A stretch of DNA of 55,364 nucleotides from Phycisphaerales bacterium. Lineage in GTDB: Bacteria > Planctomycetota > Phycisphaerae > Phycisphaerales > UBA1924. A program made the translations under genes and the position numbers. This document shows positions 45,383 through 54,794 of the stretch, in pieces; the stretch's first letter is position 1; every line of letters starts with the position of its first letter. Where the stretch lies: assembly GCA_020831775.1 (NCBI GenBank), contig JAFIFZ010000018.1:1-55364 (forward strand), given 5' to 3'. A model generated the notes under the pieces. The model saw nothing but the letters and a program-made list of their open reading frames with translations, made no database searches and was not told where the DNA came from.

Positions 45383-47224
45383 TCAGGCGACCTGCAGCGT
45401 CGCGCCCGCGCCGACGGGCACGCGGAGCGTGAATGTGCTTCCCTTGTCGATCTCGCTCTCGGCGGTGATGTCCCCGCCGTGCAGGCGAGCCATCTCTCTG
45501 GCCAGCGAGAGGCCCAGGCCAGTGCCCGTGATGTCCTTCACTCTGCCGTCGGTGGCGCGATAGAACTTCTCGAAGACGCGTTCGAGGTCCGCCTCGGCGA
45601 TGCCGATGCCGGTGTCTTTGACCTCGACGATGAGCTCGCCCGGCGTCACCTCGACGCGGACCTTCACCTCGCCACCCTCGGGCGTGTACTTCAGCGCGTT
45701 GCCCATCAGGTTGTGCAGGACCATCGCGATCTTGTCGCGGTCGCCCTTGATCGCCGGCAGCTTGGGCGGCAGGTCGAAGGCGAGGTCGATCCCCTTGGAC
45801 TGCGCCTGGGCGACGAAGTCCTCCGACACGTCGGTAAAGAGCTGGTCGAGCCTGATCTCGCCCGGGTTGAGCCGGAGCGAGCCCGCCTCGATCTCCGAGA
45901 CGCTGAGCATGTCGGCCACGACGCGTTCGAGCCGCCTGGTCTCCTGGTTGATCACATTCAGGCAGCGGCTGCGCTCTGCGATCTCGTTCTCGTCGAGCTC
46001 GAGCGCCTCTTCGACATAAAGACGGATGTTCGTCAGCGGGGTCCGAAGCTCGTGCGTCGCCTGGGCGACGAAGCTGTGGCGGGCCTGCTCGGCGACGCGC
46101 AGCTGGGTGATGTCCTCGATCATCACCAGCGCTCCGGCCCCGTCCTCGCGGCGCAGGGGCCGGATGCCCAGGCGCAGCACGCCCGTGGCGCCGGCGTCGT
46201 TCTCGTCGACCCGCTCGACCTCGAGGGACTTCTTGGCGCGGACGCGCCCGCTGGCGACATCGCTCATCGCATCGGCGACGCTCTCGTCGCCGACGACATC
46301 GCTGAGCCTTGCGCCGGTGAGCTTGTCGCGCTCGGCCCGGAGGAAGACCGACGCCGCGCCATTGGCGTATCGGATCGTGCCGTGCTCGTCGACGACGAGC
46401 ATGCCCTGCCAGAGGGCGTCGCAGGCCTCGGTGAGCTCGCCGCGCCGTTCGCGCCTCGAGCCGAGCTGCTCGCCGGCGCGTTCCTTGGTGACGCGGCGGC
46501 GCAGCTCCTCGCGGTCGTCGAGCAGGCTGTTCCACGCCTCGGCGGCCCTGCCCAGCGAGGCGTCGACGCGGAGGGCGTCGTTGTTCTTCTCGCCGGAGGC
46601 GGCCAGGAGGACCGCGTCGCGGACCGCCCCCACCGCCGCAAAGCCCCGGCGCATCCGCCGGTAGATCAGCATGAACCCGCCCAGGGCGACCCCGCCGATG
46701 ATCCCGACCCCCACGAGCCCGTCGAGCTCCGCCTTGGCGGCGGCGACATCGCCCGGATCGACCTCAAGCAGCACCGAGCCCTTTCCTGCGATCTGCAGCA
46801 CTCGGGTGTGCTCGCCGGCGGCGTCGGCGGGGACCGAGGGCCAACGCCCCTCGGGCGGGTCCTCGAACCGGACCGACGAGGGGTCCGACGAGGCGATCAC
46901 CCGGCCGTCGCCCATCGTGACCAGCAGCGACCTGACCTGTCCGGAATCGGCCGCGTTGACGACCAGCCTGCGGAAACCCGTCAGCTCCCCCGCCTCCAGC
47001 AAGGTCGACCCGGCCTCCTGCATCAGGCCGAGTGTGGCGTCGGCCCGGGAGTGCCAGGCGCGGACCTCGGCCCGCTCGGCGCTCTCGTTGGCCCACCACG
47101 CCGCACCGGCGATCGAGCCGAGCAGGAGCACGAGGAGTCCGAGGCCTGTCCAGGCGACGGCCGATTCACCCCGCCTGAGCAGGGGGGGGCGGAAACCGAA
47201 TGTGTTCGCAAAGCTCTTCATCAT
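45383..47224 (-). CDS. Membrane sensor histidine kinase with PAS domain
   Basis: A 613-residue kinase. TM1 lies at about 23-44, followed by a periplasmic sensor of about 120 residues, TM2 at about 190-212, and a HAMP-like coiled region. A PAS domain (CDALWQGMLVVDEHGTIRYANG, near 300-325) follows, then the HisKA motif FVAQATHELRTPLTN with its phospho-His, and the ATPase with NALKYTPEGG (N-box), VKDTGIGIAEA and GTGLGLSLA. Start Met at 47224 or 47221. It is the first gene of the secretion/pilus operon, with no cognate response regulator beside it. Confidence 0.9.
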   Translation of the reverse strand: MMKSFANTFGFRPPLLRRGESAVAWTGLGLLVLLLGSIAGAAWWANESAERAEVRAWHSRADATLGLMQEAGSTLLEAGELTGFRRLVVNAADSGQVRSLLVTMGDGRVIASSDPSSVRFEDPPEGRWPSVPADAAGEHTRVLQIAGKGSVLLEVDPGDVAAAKAELDGLVGVGIIGGVALGGFMLIYRRMRRGFAAVGAVRDAVLLAASGEKNNDALRVDASLGRAAEAWNSLLDDREELRRRVTKERAGEQLGSRRERRGELTEACDALWQGMLVVDEHGTIRYANGAASVFLRAERDKLTGARLSDVVGDESVADAMSDVASGRVRAKKSLEVERVDENDAGATGVLRLGIRPLRREDGAGALVMIEDITQLRVAEQARHSFVAQATHELRTPLTNIRLYVEEALELDENEIAERSRCLNVINQETRRLERVVADMLSVSEIEAGSLRLNPGEIRLDQLFTDVSEDFVAQAQSKGIDLAFDLPPKLPAIKGDRDKIAMVLHNLMGNALKYTPEGGEVKVRVEVTPGELIVEVKDTGIGIAEADLERVFEKFYRATDGRVKDITGTGLGLSLAREMARLHGGDITAESEIDKGSTFTLRVPVGAGATLQVA

Positions 47225-47413
47225 GCGCGACCGCCTTGCCGACGATGGATTCGGCGTCAAAGTTCGTATCGGTGTTGATCGGCCGCCGATGAACCCGCCT
47301 GCACGCCGACCCGCCCGTTCATCAGCCGAAACGGGACATTGAGGCCCGCACCGGGGGCGCTCCGGCGTCAAAGCCCCCGCCCGAACCGGCGTTCCGCACT
47401 GGAGCACTCAGCC

Positions 47414-49216
47414 TTGCAAGCACTCGGATGGGACGCCTGGTTCACCGGCGGCGTGCTGGTGCTGATGCTGGCGCTGCTGGTCAGGGGGCGATACGCGCCT
47501 GATGTCGTCCTGATGGGCGCCCTGCTCACCCTGCTGGTTCCGGGGGTGCTCGAACCCGCCGGGGCCCTCCGCGGCTTTTCCAACCCGGGCGTGATCACCG
47601 TCGCGATGCTGTATGTCGTCGCCACGGCGATGCGCGAAACAGGGGCGATGAACCTCATCAGCGAGCGGATGCTCGGGCGGCCCAAGACCGTGCTGGAGGC
47701 CCAGGCCCGGCTGGCCCTGCCCGTCGCGGGTATGAGCGCGTTCATCAACAACACGCCGATCGTCGCGATCTTCCTGCCCGTGCTTTCTGGGGTCGCCAAG
47801 AAGTCCGGGCTGCCCGCCGGCAAGCTGTACATCCCGCTGAGCTACTCGAGCATCCTCGGCGGGATCTGCACGCTCATCGGCACGAGCACCACCGTCGTCG
47901 TGGCGGGGATGCTGATCTCCTACGACGCCCGGGGGCCTGACGACGAGCCGTTGCGCTTCGGCATGTTCACGCTGACTGCCGTGGGCCTGCCGATCGCGGT
48001 CTGCGGGATCGCGTACATCCTGATCTTCGGGCGCGCCCTGTTGCCCAACACCGGTGGCCCGACGGTGAACGGGCAGAGCAACCTGCGGCGCTACACCACG
48101 GCTCTGCGCGTCGGCGAGGGCTCGTCGGTAATCGGCAAGAGCGTCGAGCAGGCCGGTCTTCGCAACCTGCCGGGGCTGTTCTTGAGCCGCATCGAGCGGG
48201 AGGAGAACACGATCATCGCCGTGGGGCCTCAGGAAGTGATCCTCGGGGGCGATGTGCTGGTGTTCGTGGGCGTGCTCGACTCGGTGGTGGACCTCCAGAA
48301 GATCAAGGGGCTCGAACCCGTCGCCGACGAGGGGCCCACGCCCGACGGGTACCGGCCCAACATGCGCCTGATCGAGGCGGTCGTCGCCTCGGGCAGCCCG
48401 CTGGTGGGCAGGACGATCCGCGAGGCGGGGATGCGCGCCCGCTACAACGCGGTCGTCGTCGCGGTGCACCGCCAGGGTTCGCGCGTCAAGGGCAAGCTCG
48501 GCGATGTGCGCCTCCAGCCCGGCGACACCCTGCTGCTGGAAGCGCCCAACCGCTTCGCCGAACGCTACCGCGACAGCACCGACTTCTTCCTCGTCAGCGA
48601 GTTGCAGAGCCCCGCCGCCCTTCGGCACGACCGGGCGCTGCTCGCCCTGGTCATCCTCGCCGGGCTCATCATCACGATCACGATCGGGGTCTTCGAGCCG
48701 GTGGTTGCGGCGATGGCCGCGGCGGGGCTCATGGTCGCCACACGCTGCTGCACGGGCGCGCAGGCCCGCGCGTCGATGGACTGGCAGGTGCTCATCACGA
48801 TCGGAGCGGCGTTCGGCATCGGGCACGCGATGAGCGATACGGGGCTGGCGGCGGCGATCGCCGAATCCCTGCTGGCGGTCGCGGGCGGCCTTGGCCCGTG
48901 GGCGATGCTCGCCTCGGTCTTCCTGCTGACGACCGTGTTCACGATGGCGATCACGAACAACGCCGCGGCGGTGCTGATGTTCCCCATCGCGCTGAGCGTC
49001 GCGCAGGCGGGCGATCTGAACTTCATGCCCTTCGCGGTGGCGATCGCGGTGGCGGCCAGCTGCGAGTTCGCCTCGCCCATCGGCTACCAGACCAACCTGA
49101 TGGTCATGGGCCCGGGCGGCTATTCGTGGTGGGACTACATCCGCTTCGGCGGGCCGCTGACAGTCCTCTGCGGCGTCGTCTGCGTGATGATCACCCCGTT
49201 TGTCTGGGGCTTTTGA
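47414..49216 (+). CDS. SLC13/DASS-like anion transporter with two RCK-C (TrkA-C) domains
   Basis: Membrane transporter of 600 residues. The N-terminal half has GFSNPGVITVAMLYVVATAMRETG (about 45-68) and the SNT-like INNTPIVAIFLPV, typical of the DASS/SLC13 family. Two soluble RCK-C domains follow, starting near LRVGEGSSVIGKSVEQAGL (about 211-229) and LVGRTIREAGM (about 324-334). The second half of the transport domain has ITNNAAAVLMFPIAL (about 512-526) and ASPIGYQTNLMVMGPGGY. The TTG at 47414 is the likely start because GGAG lies nine bases upstream and no family-like sequence precedes it. Substrate (sulfate, dicarboxylate or cation-linked) cannot be decided. Confidence 0.83.
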   Translation: MQALGWDAWFTGGVLVLMLALLVRGRYAPDVVLMGALLTLLVPGVLEPAGALRGFSNPGVITVAMLYVVATAMRETGAMNLISERMLGRPKTVLEAQARLALPVAGMSAFINNTPIVAIFLPVLSGVAKKSGLPAGKLYIPLSYSSILGGICTLIGTSTTVVVAGMLISYDARGPDDEPLRFGMFTLTAVGLPIAVCGIAYILIFGRALLPNTGGPTVNGQSNLRRYTTALRVGEGSSVIGKSVEQAGLRNLPGLFLSRIEREENTIIAVGPQEVILGGDVLVFVGVLDSVVDLQKIKGLEPVADEGPTPDGYRPNMRLIEAVVASGSPLVGRTIREAGMRARYNAVVVAVHRQGSRVKGKLGDVRLQPGDTLLLEAPNRFAERYRDSTDFFLVSELQSPAALRHDRALLALVILAGLIITITIGVFEPVVAAMAAAGLMVATRCCTGAQARASMDWQVLITIGAAFGIGHAMSDTGLAAAIAESLLAVAGGLGPWAMLASVFLLTTVFTMAITNNAAAVLMFPIALSVAQAGDLNFMPFAVAIAVAASCEFASPIGYQTNLMVMGPGGYSWWDYIRFGGPLTVLCGVVCVMITPFVWGF

Positions 49217-49288
49217 GCCGGGCCTCTTCTCAGCGATGCGGATCGATCGGTCAAGGCGCCGCGACCGTCAAAGCGCGGCGATCGACCG

Positions 49289-49661
49289 TGCCACCGACCT
49301 CCAACGGAGGGCGGTGCTTCCTGTCATCCAACCGATGCGAGCACACGCTCAAGAGCCTTGTAAAAAGCAGCACCGACTCTCTCCCCGCTCCGAAGGAGCG
49401 CACGAACCTTGCCACGAGTGCCGCGAGGCGCAGCCGAGCAAACTCGTGGAATACGAGCAAAAACAAAGCCGCCCTGAAGGGGCGGCGGAAAGCTTGAGCT
49501 GTCCTCGTCGGATCGAAGACCGCGCCGTAGACGAGATCGATTCCTTCGCCCCTTCAGGGCTCGGCTTGGATGGCGAGCTGCCCACGGGTTCAGCTTCGCC
49601 CGATGCTGCGCATCGCGCGGCGCTTCACCCGTGGCAAAGATCCTGCGCTCCTTCGGAGCTC
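49289..49661. repeat. Composite stem-loop repeat, copy D (two arrays, one inverted)
   Basis: Lies between convergent gene ends. Module 4: CACCGACCTCC (49292-49302) with GGAGGGCGGTG (49306-49316), one mismatched pair. An inverted array follows: module 3 CGCTCC (49386-49391) with GGAGCG (49395-49400), module 2 CCACGAGT (49412-49419) with ACTCGTGG (49442-49449), and module 1 GCCGCCC (49468-49474) with GGGCGGC (49480-49486), flanked by AAAAACAAA. Segment 49385-49493 is the near-identical reverse complement of 21089-21197. A second, forward array has module 2 CCACGGGT (49582-49589) with ACCCGTGG (49627-49634) and module 3 GCTCC/GGAGC (49647-49659). It resembles copy B. No gene was seen in 49217-49671. 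Confidence 0.88.
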
Positions 49662-49671
49662 TTGACGCGGC

Positions 49672-50253
49672 TCACTTCTTCAGCGCCACCGCCAGGCCAC
49701 CGATCGCCGAGGCCGTGCTCGGCACGGCGCCCTTGACGAAATCGCCGAAAGAGGCGAACTGCGCCTGCGCCCATCCCGCGGCAGAGTCGTAGCCCCCGCG
49801 CACCTCGTCCCAGTTCACGCTGATCCACTCCATGTGTTCCAATCCGAGCAGCGTGAACAGGAGCACGCCGGCGATGATCACCACGATCTTCATGAAGGTC
49901 TTCAGCGCGTACCCGAGCGCGAAGCCGACGAAGAAGGCAAAGCCGAGCCGGAAGATCGCAGGCGAGTAGTCGTCCAGCCAGCGATCCTCTTCGTCGACCG
50001 GGTCGGGGTCGGCGCCGGGGTCGGTCGGGCGGGGCTGGCCGGGCAGGAAGCCCGAGGCCCCGGGGTCGAGCTCGCCCGGGCCTTCGGGGGCCGTCGCGGC
50101 GGGTCGCTCGGGCGCCGTCACCCCCGAATAGACCATCAGCCCGAGCCCGCTGGCGGCGACGATGCCGGACACGACCAGGGTGATGATCTTCCACATGGGC
50201 ATCGCGGCGGCCGATGCGGTCGCCGACTCTGCGGACGCTGCGGGCTTGGTCAT
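49672..50253 (-). CDS. FUN14-like membrane protein
   Basis: A 193-residue protein. An N-terminal hydrophobic helix (about 22-42) is followed by a Pro/Asp-rich linker (about 47-92). The C-terminal region has FRLGFAFFVGFALGYALKTF (about 98-117), a second helix, and VNWDEVRGGYDSAAGWA, which together resemble the FUN14 family of membrane proteins; that family is best known from eukaryotic mitochondria but also occurs in bacteria. The start at 50253 (MTKPAASAES) is preferred over upstream Met because of the neighbouring gene. Function is unknown. Confidence 0.65.
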   Translation of the reverse strand: MTKPAASAESATASAAAMPMWKIITLVVSGIVAASGLGLMVYSGVTAPERPAATAPEGPGELDPGASGFLPGQPRPTDPGADPDPVDEEDRWLDDYSPAIFRLGFAFFVGFALGYALKTFMKIVVIIAGVLLFTLLGLEHMEWISVNWDEVRGGYDSAAGWAQAQFASFGDFVKGAVPSTASAIGGLAVALKK

Positions 50254-50311
50254 GACACGCTCCCCTCGGCCGGGGCCAATCCCCGGGCCAACAGACAAGC
50301 GTATCACACCG

Positions 50312-51514
50312 CTATGCGCCGTCCGCGAAGCCCCGGACACCCTCTGCGGCCAGTTTCCGCAGGACCTGCATATACCGGTCCGCGTAGACCTCTTTCGAGA
50401 ACCGCTCGATCGCGTGCTCCCGGGCCCGCTCGCCCAGGCGGGGCCAGTCGCCCCGGGCCTCCATCACGCGCCGGAGGCCCGCCGCGAACGATTCGGGCGA
50501 GGGGTCGTGCACATGCCAGCCCGTCTGGCCATCGAGCACCGACTCGGCCGGCCCCCCCAGCGCGTGCACGAGGATCGGCCGACGCATCATCATCGACTCG
50601 ATCACGCTGAGCCCGAACGGCTCGGGGTCGACCCGCGCGTTGATCGAAAAATCGATGAGTTGGTAGTTCGCCACCGGGTCGGGCACCTCCCCGGCGAAGT
50701 GCACCCGATCGGAAAGCCCCAGCGACGAGGCGAGCTCCCGGATCGAGTCGGCGTACTCGCCCTCGGTCGGCCCGCCGACCAGATATAGGTGCAGGTCCTT
50801 GGCGCCGTCCCCGAGCAGGCCGATCGCGCGCACGATCCTGTCCTGCCCCTTGCTGGGCTCGATCCGCCCGATGATGCCCGCGACGGGCGCGCCCTCGGGC
50901 AGCCCCGCCTCGGCCCGCGTGAGCGTGGCAGGGCGGTCGGGGTCGAACTGGTCCTTGTCGATGCCGAGGTAGATCCATGTCTTCGGGACGCCCGCCCCGA
51001 CGGTCGAAGCCGTGTAGCGGCTGTTGCCCACGGGCAGGATCGACCTCTTGCGGCACATCCGTCTGTACAGCCGCTTGTTCAGATCAAACGGATACCCGCC
51101 CCCGACGATGTTGGGCATGTGCCAGAGCGTCGGCACGCCCGCCTTCACGCCCGCCCGGCCCGCCAGCCCGACGAGGTTCGGCCAACGGACATGGATGACC
51201 CCTGCACCGAAGTCTTTGGCGACCGCAGCGACGCGCTCTGCCGCGCTGCGCTCGTAGGCCCGAAGGCGGAGGTAGGCCCCCACCCTTGCCAGCCCCCCTC
51301 TTTCGAGGCCAGGCGCGCGCCCGACACCGAGGCGGACGACCTTGTGGTCTTCTTTCTCCAGTTCGTCGGTGAACGCCTCGTCTTCGAGGGAGGCGAAGCA
51401 GAGCCGCCATCCGGCGCCGCGGAGGTGGTCGGCCAGCCCGAGCGCGGCTCTCCTGGGCCCGTACCGCTCACGACCGGTAATCAGGAAGAGGGGGGCGGGA
51501 TCTGAAGGCTGCAT
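50312..51514 (-). CDS. GT4-family glycosyltransferase
   Basis: GT-B fold glycosyltransferase of 400 residues. The C-terminal half has GIIGRIEPSKGQDRIVRAI (about 202-220), HFAGEVPDPVANYQLIDFSI, and the EPFGLSVIESMMMRRPI segment with the EX7E-like pattern that binds the nucleotide sugar. The Met at 51514 is chosen because GGAG lies seven bases upstream. It is the first gene of a polysaccharide biosynthesis region and is divergent from the asparagine-synthase-like gene. Sugar specificity is unknown. Confidence 0.88.
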   Translation of the reverse strand: MQPSDPAPLFLITGRERYGPRRAALGLADHLRGAGWRLCFASLEDEAFTDELEKEDHKVVRLGVGRAPGLERGGLARVGAYLRLRAYERSAAERVAAVAKDFGAGVIHVRWPNLVGLAGRAGVKAGVPTLWHMPNIVGGGYPFDLNKRLYRRMCRKRSILPVGNSRYTASTVGAGVPKTWIYLGIDKDQFDPDRPATLTRAEAGLPEGAPVAGIIGRIEPSKGQDRIVRAIGLLGDGAKDLHLYLVGGPTEGEYADSIRELASSLGLSDRVHFAGEVPDPVANYQLIDFSINARVDPEPFGLSVIESMMMRRPILVHALGGPAESVLDGQTGWHVHDPSPESFAAGLRRVMEARGDWPRLGERAREHAIERFSKEVYADRYMQVLRKLAAEGVRGFADGA

Positions 51515-51684
51515 GAACAGGCTCCGGGAGCTGCCGTAGTGTCTCAATAAGAGACGGACCCCTCGTCAGGAACGGCCGCCCGACACTCCTGACGCGATCG
51601 GCCTGATTGTTCGCAATCCTGAAGCCGAAGGGGAGAGCAGGGTCCGATCACCAATCTTTGGCATCAGACACACTGCGGAGTCCT

Positions 51685-53232
51685 GTGACACAGACACTGT
51701 TCATCGAAGTGGTCAGCGAGGAGAAGGACGCCCGGGCCAAGGGCGATCTGCACGCCGAATTCGGCCACCGCGTCAGCAGCACCACCGACACGATCGACGA
51801 CGGGGTGTACGCCGGGTGGTCGTTCCGCAACGGCCGCCTGCACCTCTGGAACGACCGGTACGGGATGTACCCCTGCTTTTACGCGATCGAGGAGCGGGGC
51901 GGGGCTTCGGTGCTGCGCGTCTCGAACTGCCTGCTGCGGCTCTTGGCCGAGGGTGTCGACCCCGAGCCGGACCACGAGGCGCGATCGGCGTTCCTGCGCT
52001 TCGGGTTCTACCTGGGGCACGACACGCCGTTTGCGAGGATCAAGGCGCTGCCGCCACGCGCGAGCGTCGGGCTCGACGACGGGCGCTGGTCGATCACCGG
52101 CTCGTACACCCCCGCGCCGCCCCGCGATTGGACGGAAGAGCGGGCGATCGAGGCGTTTATCGAGGGGGTGCGCGGGGCCATCGGGCGACGCCCCTGCGAC
52201 CCGGCCCAAACGGTGATGCCCCTGACGGCCGGGCGCGACTCGCGACACATCATCCTCGAACTCGCCCGCCAGGACGCCGCGCCGGCGCACACGCTCACGG
52301 CCAACCCCTACCCCGCGCTGCGCGACACCGAGTCTGAGGCGGCGGCCGAGGTCGCCCGCCATGTCGGCGCCGAGCACGAGACGGTCGAGCGGTCGAGCTC
52401 GCTGATCGATCTCGACGAGGTGCGCAACCTCCGCACCGACCTGCTGACCGACGAGGGGACCTGGGCGGAGATCCTCCGCCCGCGCCTGAAGGATCTTGCG
52501 CCGAGCTTCGCCTACGACGGGATCGCGGGCAACGGGCTCGCCGAATCAAAGAAGTCCGGCGCCCGGCACGCCAGGCTCTTCGCGCAGGGCCGCTACGAGG
52601 AGCTCGCCGAGGTGCTGGTCCGCCAGCACGAGGTCCCCGATGAAAGCATCGAGCCGTTCATCCCCGAGGACCACCGCGACGCGTACGACCGCTCGCGCGT
52701 CGTCGAGCGCACGGCCGCATTGCTCAAGGAATGCCGGGGCGAGGCGAACCCGGTCGAACGCTGGTACGCCAGGTCGCGGACGCGGCGCGAAGTGATCCTC
52801 TGCAGCACGCGCATCTTCGACTTTGTGCCCACCACCTACGCCCCGTTCCTCGACCACGAGCTCTACGACAACCTCGCCTCCGTCCCCGCCCTCGACCTCG
52901 CCCGTTTCGGCGATATCCACAGCAAGGCGATCGCCAGGGGCTACCCCGAGGCGGCGGATCTTGCCTACGGCCGGCCCGGCGCGGGCCAAAGGATCTCGGG
53001 CAAAGCGGCCGAGATGGCCGATGCACTGTGCCGGCTGATGATCTACGCTGCCCGCTGCCGCCCCGCCCGGGCGCCGCGGGTGGCGCTCTGGACCGCCCAA
53101 CGCCTTGCCGACCGACGCGCCGAGAAGACCATGCCCAGACGCTTCCTGCAGTACATGATCCAACTCGAGCACATCGACCGTGCCGCACAGAACCCGGAAG
53201 ACATCCGGTCGCTGCTGGAGCGGTTCGAGTGA
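51685..53232 (+). CDS. Asparagine synthase-like protein without the N-terminal catalytic cysteine
   Basis: Protein of 515 residues whose layout follows AsnB. The first 145 residues resemble the glutaminase fold, with WNDRYGMYPCFYA (about 55-67) in place of the usual DRxGxxPLY pattern. The N-terminus (VTQTLFIEV) lacks the catalytic Cys2. The synthase half has PLTAGRDS (179-186) in place of the PP-loop SGGxDS and YDGIAGNGLAE further on. Start GTG at 51685 is tentative; TTG at 51607 is in frame, adding 26 residues. Its position before a flippase suggests amidation or ligation in surface-polysaccharide or peptide-sugar synthesis. It overlaps the flippase by four bases. Confidence 0.75.
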   Translation: MTQTLFIEVVSEEKDARAKGDLHAEFGHRVSSTTDTIDDGVYAGWSFRNGRLHLWNDRYGMYPCFYAIEERGGASVLRVSNCLLRLLAEGVDPEPDHEARSAFLRFGFYLGHDTPFARIKALPPRASVGLDDGRWSITGSYTPAPPRDWTEERAIEAFIEGVRGAIGRRPCDPAQTVMPLTAGRDSRHIILELARQDAAPAHTLTANPYPALRDTESEAAAEVARHVGAEHETVERSSSLIDLDEVRNLRTDLLTDEGTWAEILRPRLKDLAPSFAYDGIAGNGLAESKKSGARHARLFAQGRYEELAEVLVRQHEVPDESIEPFIPEDHRDAYDRSRVVERTAALLKECRGEANPVERWYARSRTRREVILCSTRIFDFVPTTYAPFLDHELYDNLASVPALDLARFGDIHSKAIARGYPEAADLAYGRPGAGQRISGKAAEMADALCRLMIYAARCRPARAPRVALWTAQRLADRRAEKTMPRRFLQYMIQLEHIDRAAQNPEDIRSLLERFE

Positions 53233-54764
53233 GCGAGGGGTACGCGAAGACCGCGGGAGTCGCCGCGGCATGGCTCGCGCTGACGATGATCGTCATCAAG
53301 CTGCTCGGGGCGATCTCCCTCTTCGTCCTGGGCTTCCTGCTCGACAGGGAGGACTTCGGCGTCTATGCGATCGCGCTCGCCTCGGCGGCGCTGGTGCGCG
53401 CGTTCCAGAGCGGGGGCGTGCAGCACATCCTCGTCAGGTCCGGCGAAGAGGAGTACAACCGCCTCGCCCCCCAGTGCCTCTGGATCAGCGTCGCGCTGAA
53501 CACGGTGATCGCCGCGGTGCTCGTGGGCTTTGCGCCCGGGATCGCCTTGGCCAACGACGAGCCCCAGCTCAAGCAGATGATGTATGTGATCGCGGCGACG
53601 GTGCTGATCGCCGCCGCACGCCCGGTGATGTACGCCAAGATTCTCATCGACCTGCGCTACAGCCTCCAGGCGAGGCTGAACATGTGGATGAGCTTCATCC
53701 AGTACGCCGGCATGATCGCGCTGGCGGCGCTGGGCTTCGGGCCGCTGAGCTTCGTGCTGCCTTTGCTGGCGGTCGCGGCGATCGAGACGGTCGTGCTCTT
53801 GCGGGTGGTCGGGCTTCCCTCGGGGCGCCGGCTCCCCTCGCTGGCGCTCTGGCCCCCGATCCTTGTGCAGTCGCAGTGGCTCCTGCTGGCCGCCGCCGCC
53901 GACGCCCTGCACACCCACGGCGACAAGATGTTCATCGGCACGATCGTCGATACCGACACCGTCGGCGTCTACGCCTTCGCCTACATGATCGCCTTCCAGG
54001 CCCTCGCCCTGCTCTCGATGCGCCTGCGCGAGATGCTCTTCCCGATCCTGTCGAAGATCAAGGACGACATCAACCGCCAGGCGGCGGCCGTCACACGCAC
54101 CCTCAGCGCCCTGATGATGATCACCGCCCCCGCGATGATCGGCATCTCGATCACCTTCCCGGCGCTCGAACAGGCGCTCTACGACGGCAAGTGGGCGGGC
54201 GCCGTCATCGCGACGCAGATCCTCTGCGCGATCATCCCCCTGCGGTCGCTCATCACGCTCATCAACTCGTGGAACATGGCGATGGGCGCATTCAAGACGC
54301 AGTTCCTCGTGCTGCTGGTCTGCGGCGTGACCACCGTCGCCGGCTCGCTCGTCGGGGCGGTTGTCGGCGGGACCGCGACCTCGATCGCCATCGGCGTCGG
54401 CGCTGCCAACCTCGCGATGTTCCCGACGATGATGGTCGTCCAGCTCCGCAACCGGGGCGTCTCGTGGACGCGGATCTTCGGCGCGTTCAAGCCCTACCTG
54501 CTCGCGATCGGCCTCGGCACGCCGGCGTGGGTCGGCCTGCCCTTCCTCTTCGCCGCGATGCAGATCCAGGCCGGACGCGTGCTGCCCTTGCTGGTCGCGT
54601 GCGCCGCGGCGGGGGTGTACGGGCTGATGTATGCCGCGGCGATCCGCGTGCTGCTGCCCGACCAACTCCGCGACACGCTCTCGATCATCCCTGGCGGGCT
54701 GGGCGAGAAGGCGATCAAGGCGCTGCGCCTGGAACTGCCCACACGGACAGACCCGACGCCTTGA
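53229..54764 (+). CDS. Oligosaccharide flippase (Wzx/MVF-type polysaccharide biosynthesis protein)
   Basis: A 511-residue protein with about 12 hydrophobic helices. The N-terminus GVAAAWLALTMIVIKLLGAI and the LFVLGFLLDREDFGVYAIAL segment (about 30-49) are typical of the polysaccharide transport family, which moves lipid-linked sugars across the inner membrane. The GTG at 53229 overlaps the previous stop. The last 30 residues are soluble. It is co-directional with the asparagine-synthase-like gene, and a GDP-mannose dehydratase gene is convergent just downstream. Confidence 0.87.
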   Translation: MSEGYAKTAGVAAAWLALTMIVIKLLGAISLFVLGFLLDREDFGVYAIALASAALVRAFQSGGVQHILVRSGEEEYNRLAPQCLWISVALNTVIAAVLVGFAPGIALANDEPQLKQMMYVIAATVLIAAARPVMYAKILIDLRYSLQARLNMWMSFIQYAGMIALAALGFGPLSFVLPLLAVAAIETVVLLRVVGLPSGRRLPSLALWPPILVQSQWLLLAAAADALHTHGDKMFIGTIVDTDTVGVYAFAYMIAFQALALLSMRLREMLFPILSKIKDDINRQAAAVTRTLSALMMITAPAMIGISITFPALEQALYDGKWAGAVIATQILCAIIPLRSLITLINSWNMAMGAFKTQFLVLLVCGVTTVAGSLVGAVVGGTATSIAIGVGAANLAMFPTMMVVQLRNRGVSWTRIFGAFKPYLLAIGLGTPAWVGLPFLFAAMQIQAGRVLPLLVACAAAGVYGLMYAAAIRVLLPDQLRDTLSIIPGGLGEKAIKALRLELPTRTDPTP

Positions 54765-54794
54765 GCCGGCCCGGGCCGCAACGCATCAGCTTGA

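Noticed and set aside
47252-47373. Direct repeat CGGCGTCAAAG at 47252-47262 and 47363-47373 between the kinase and transporter genes
   Set aside because: Only two 11-base copies 111 bases apart in GC-rich DNA; no matching -10 elements, so not enough to call an operator.
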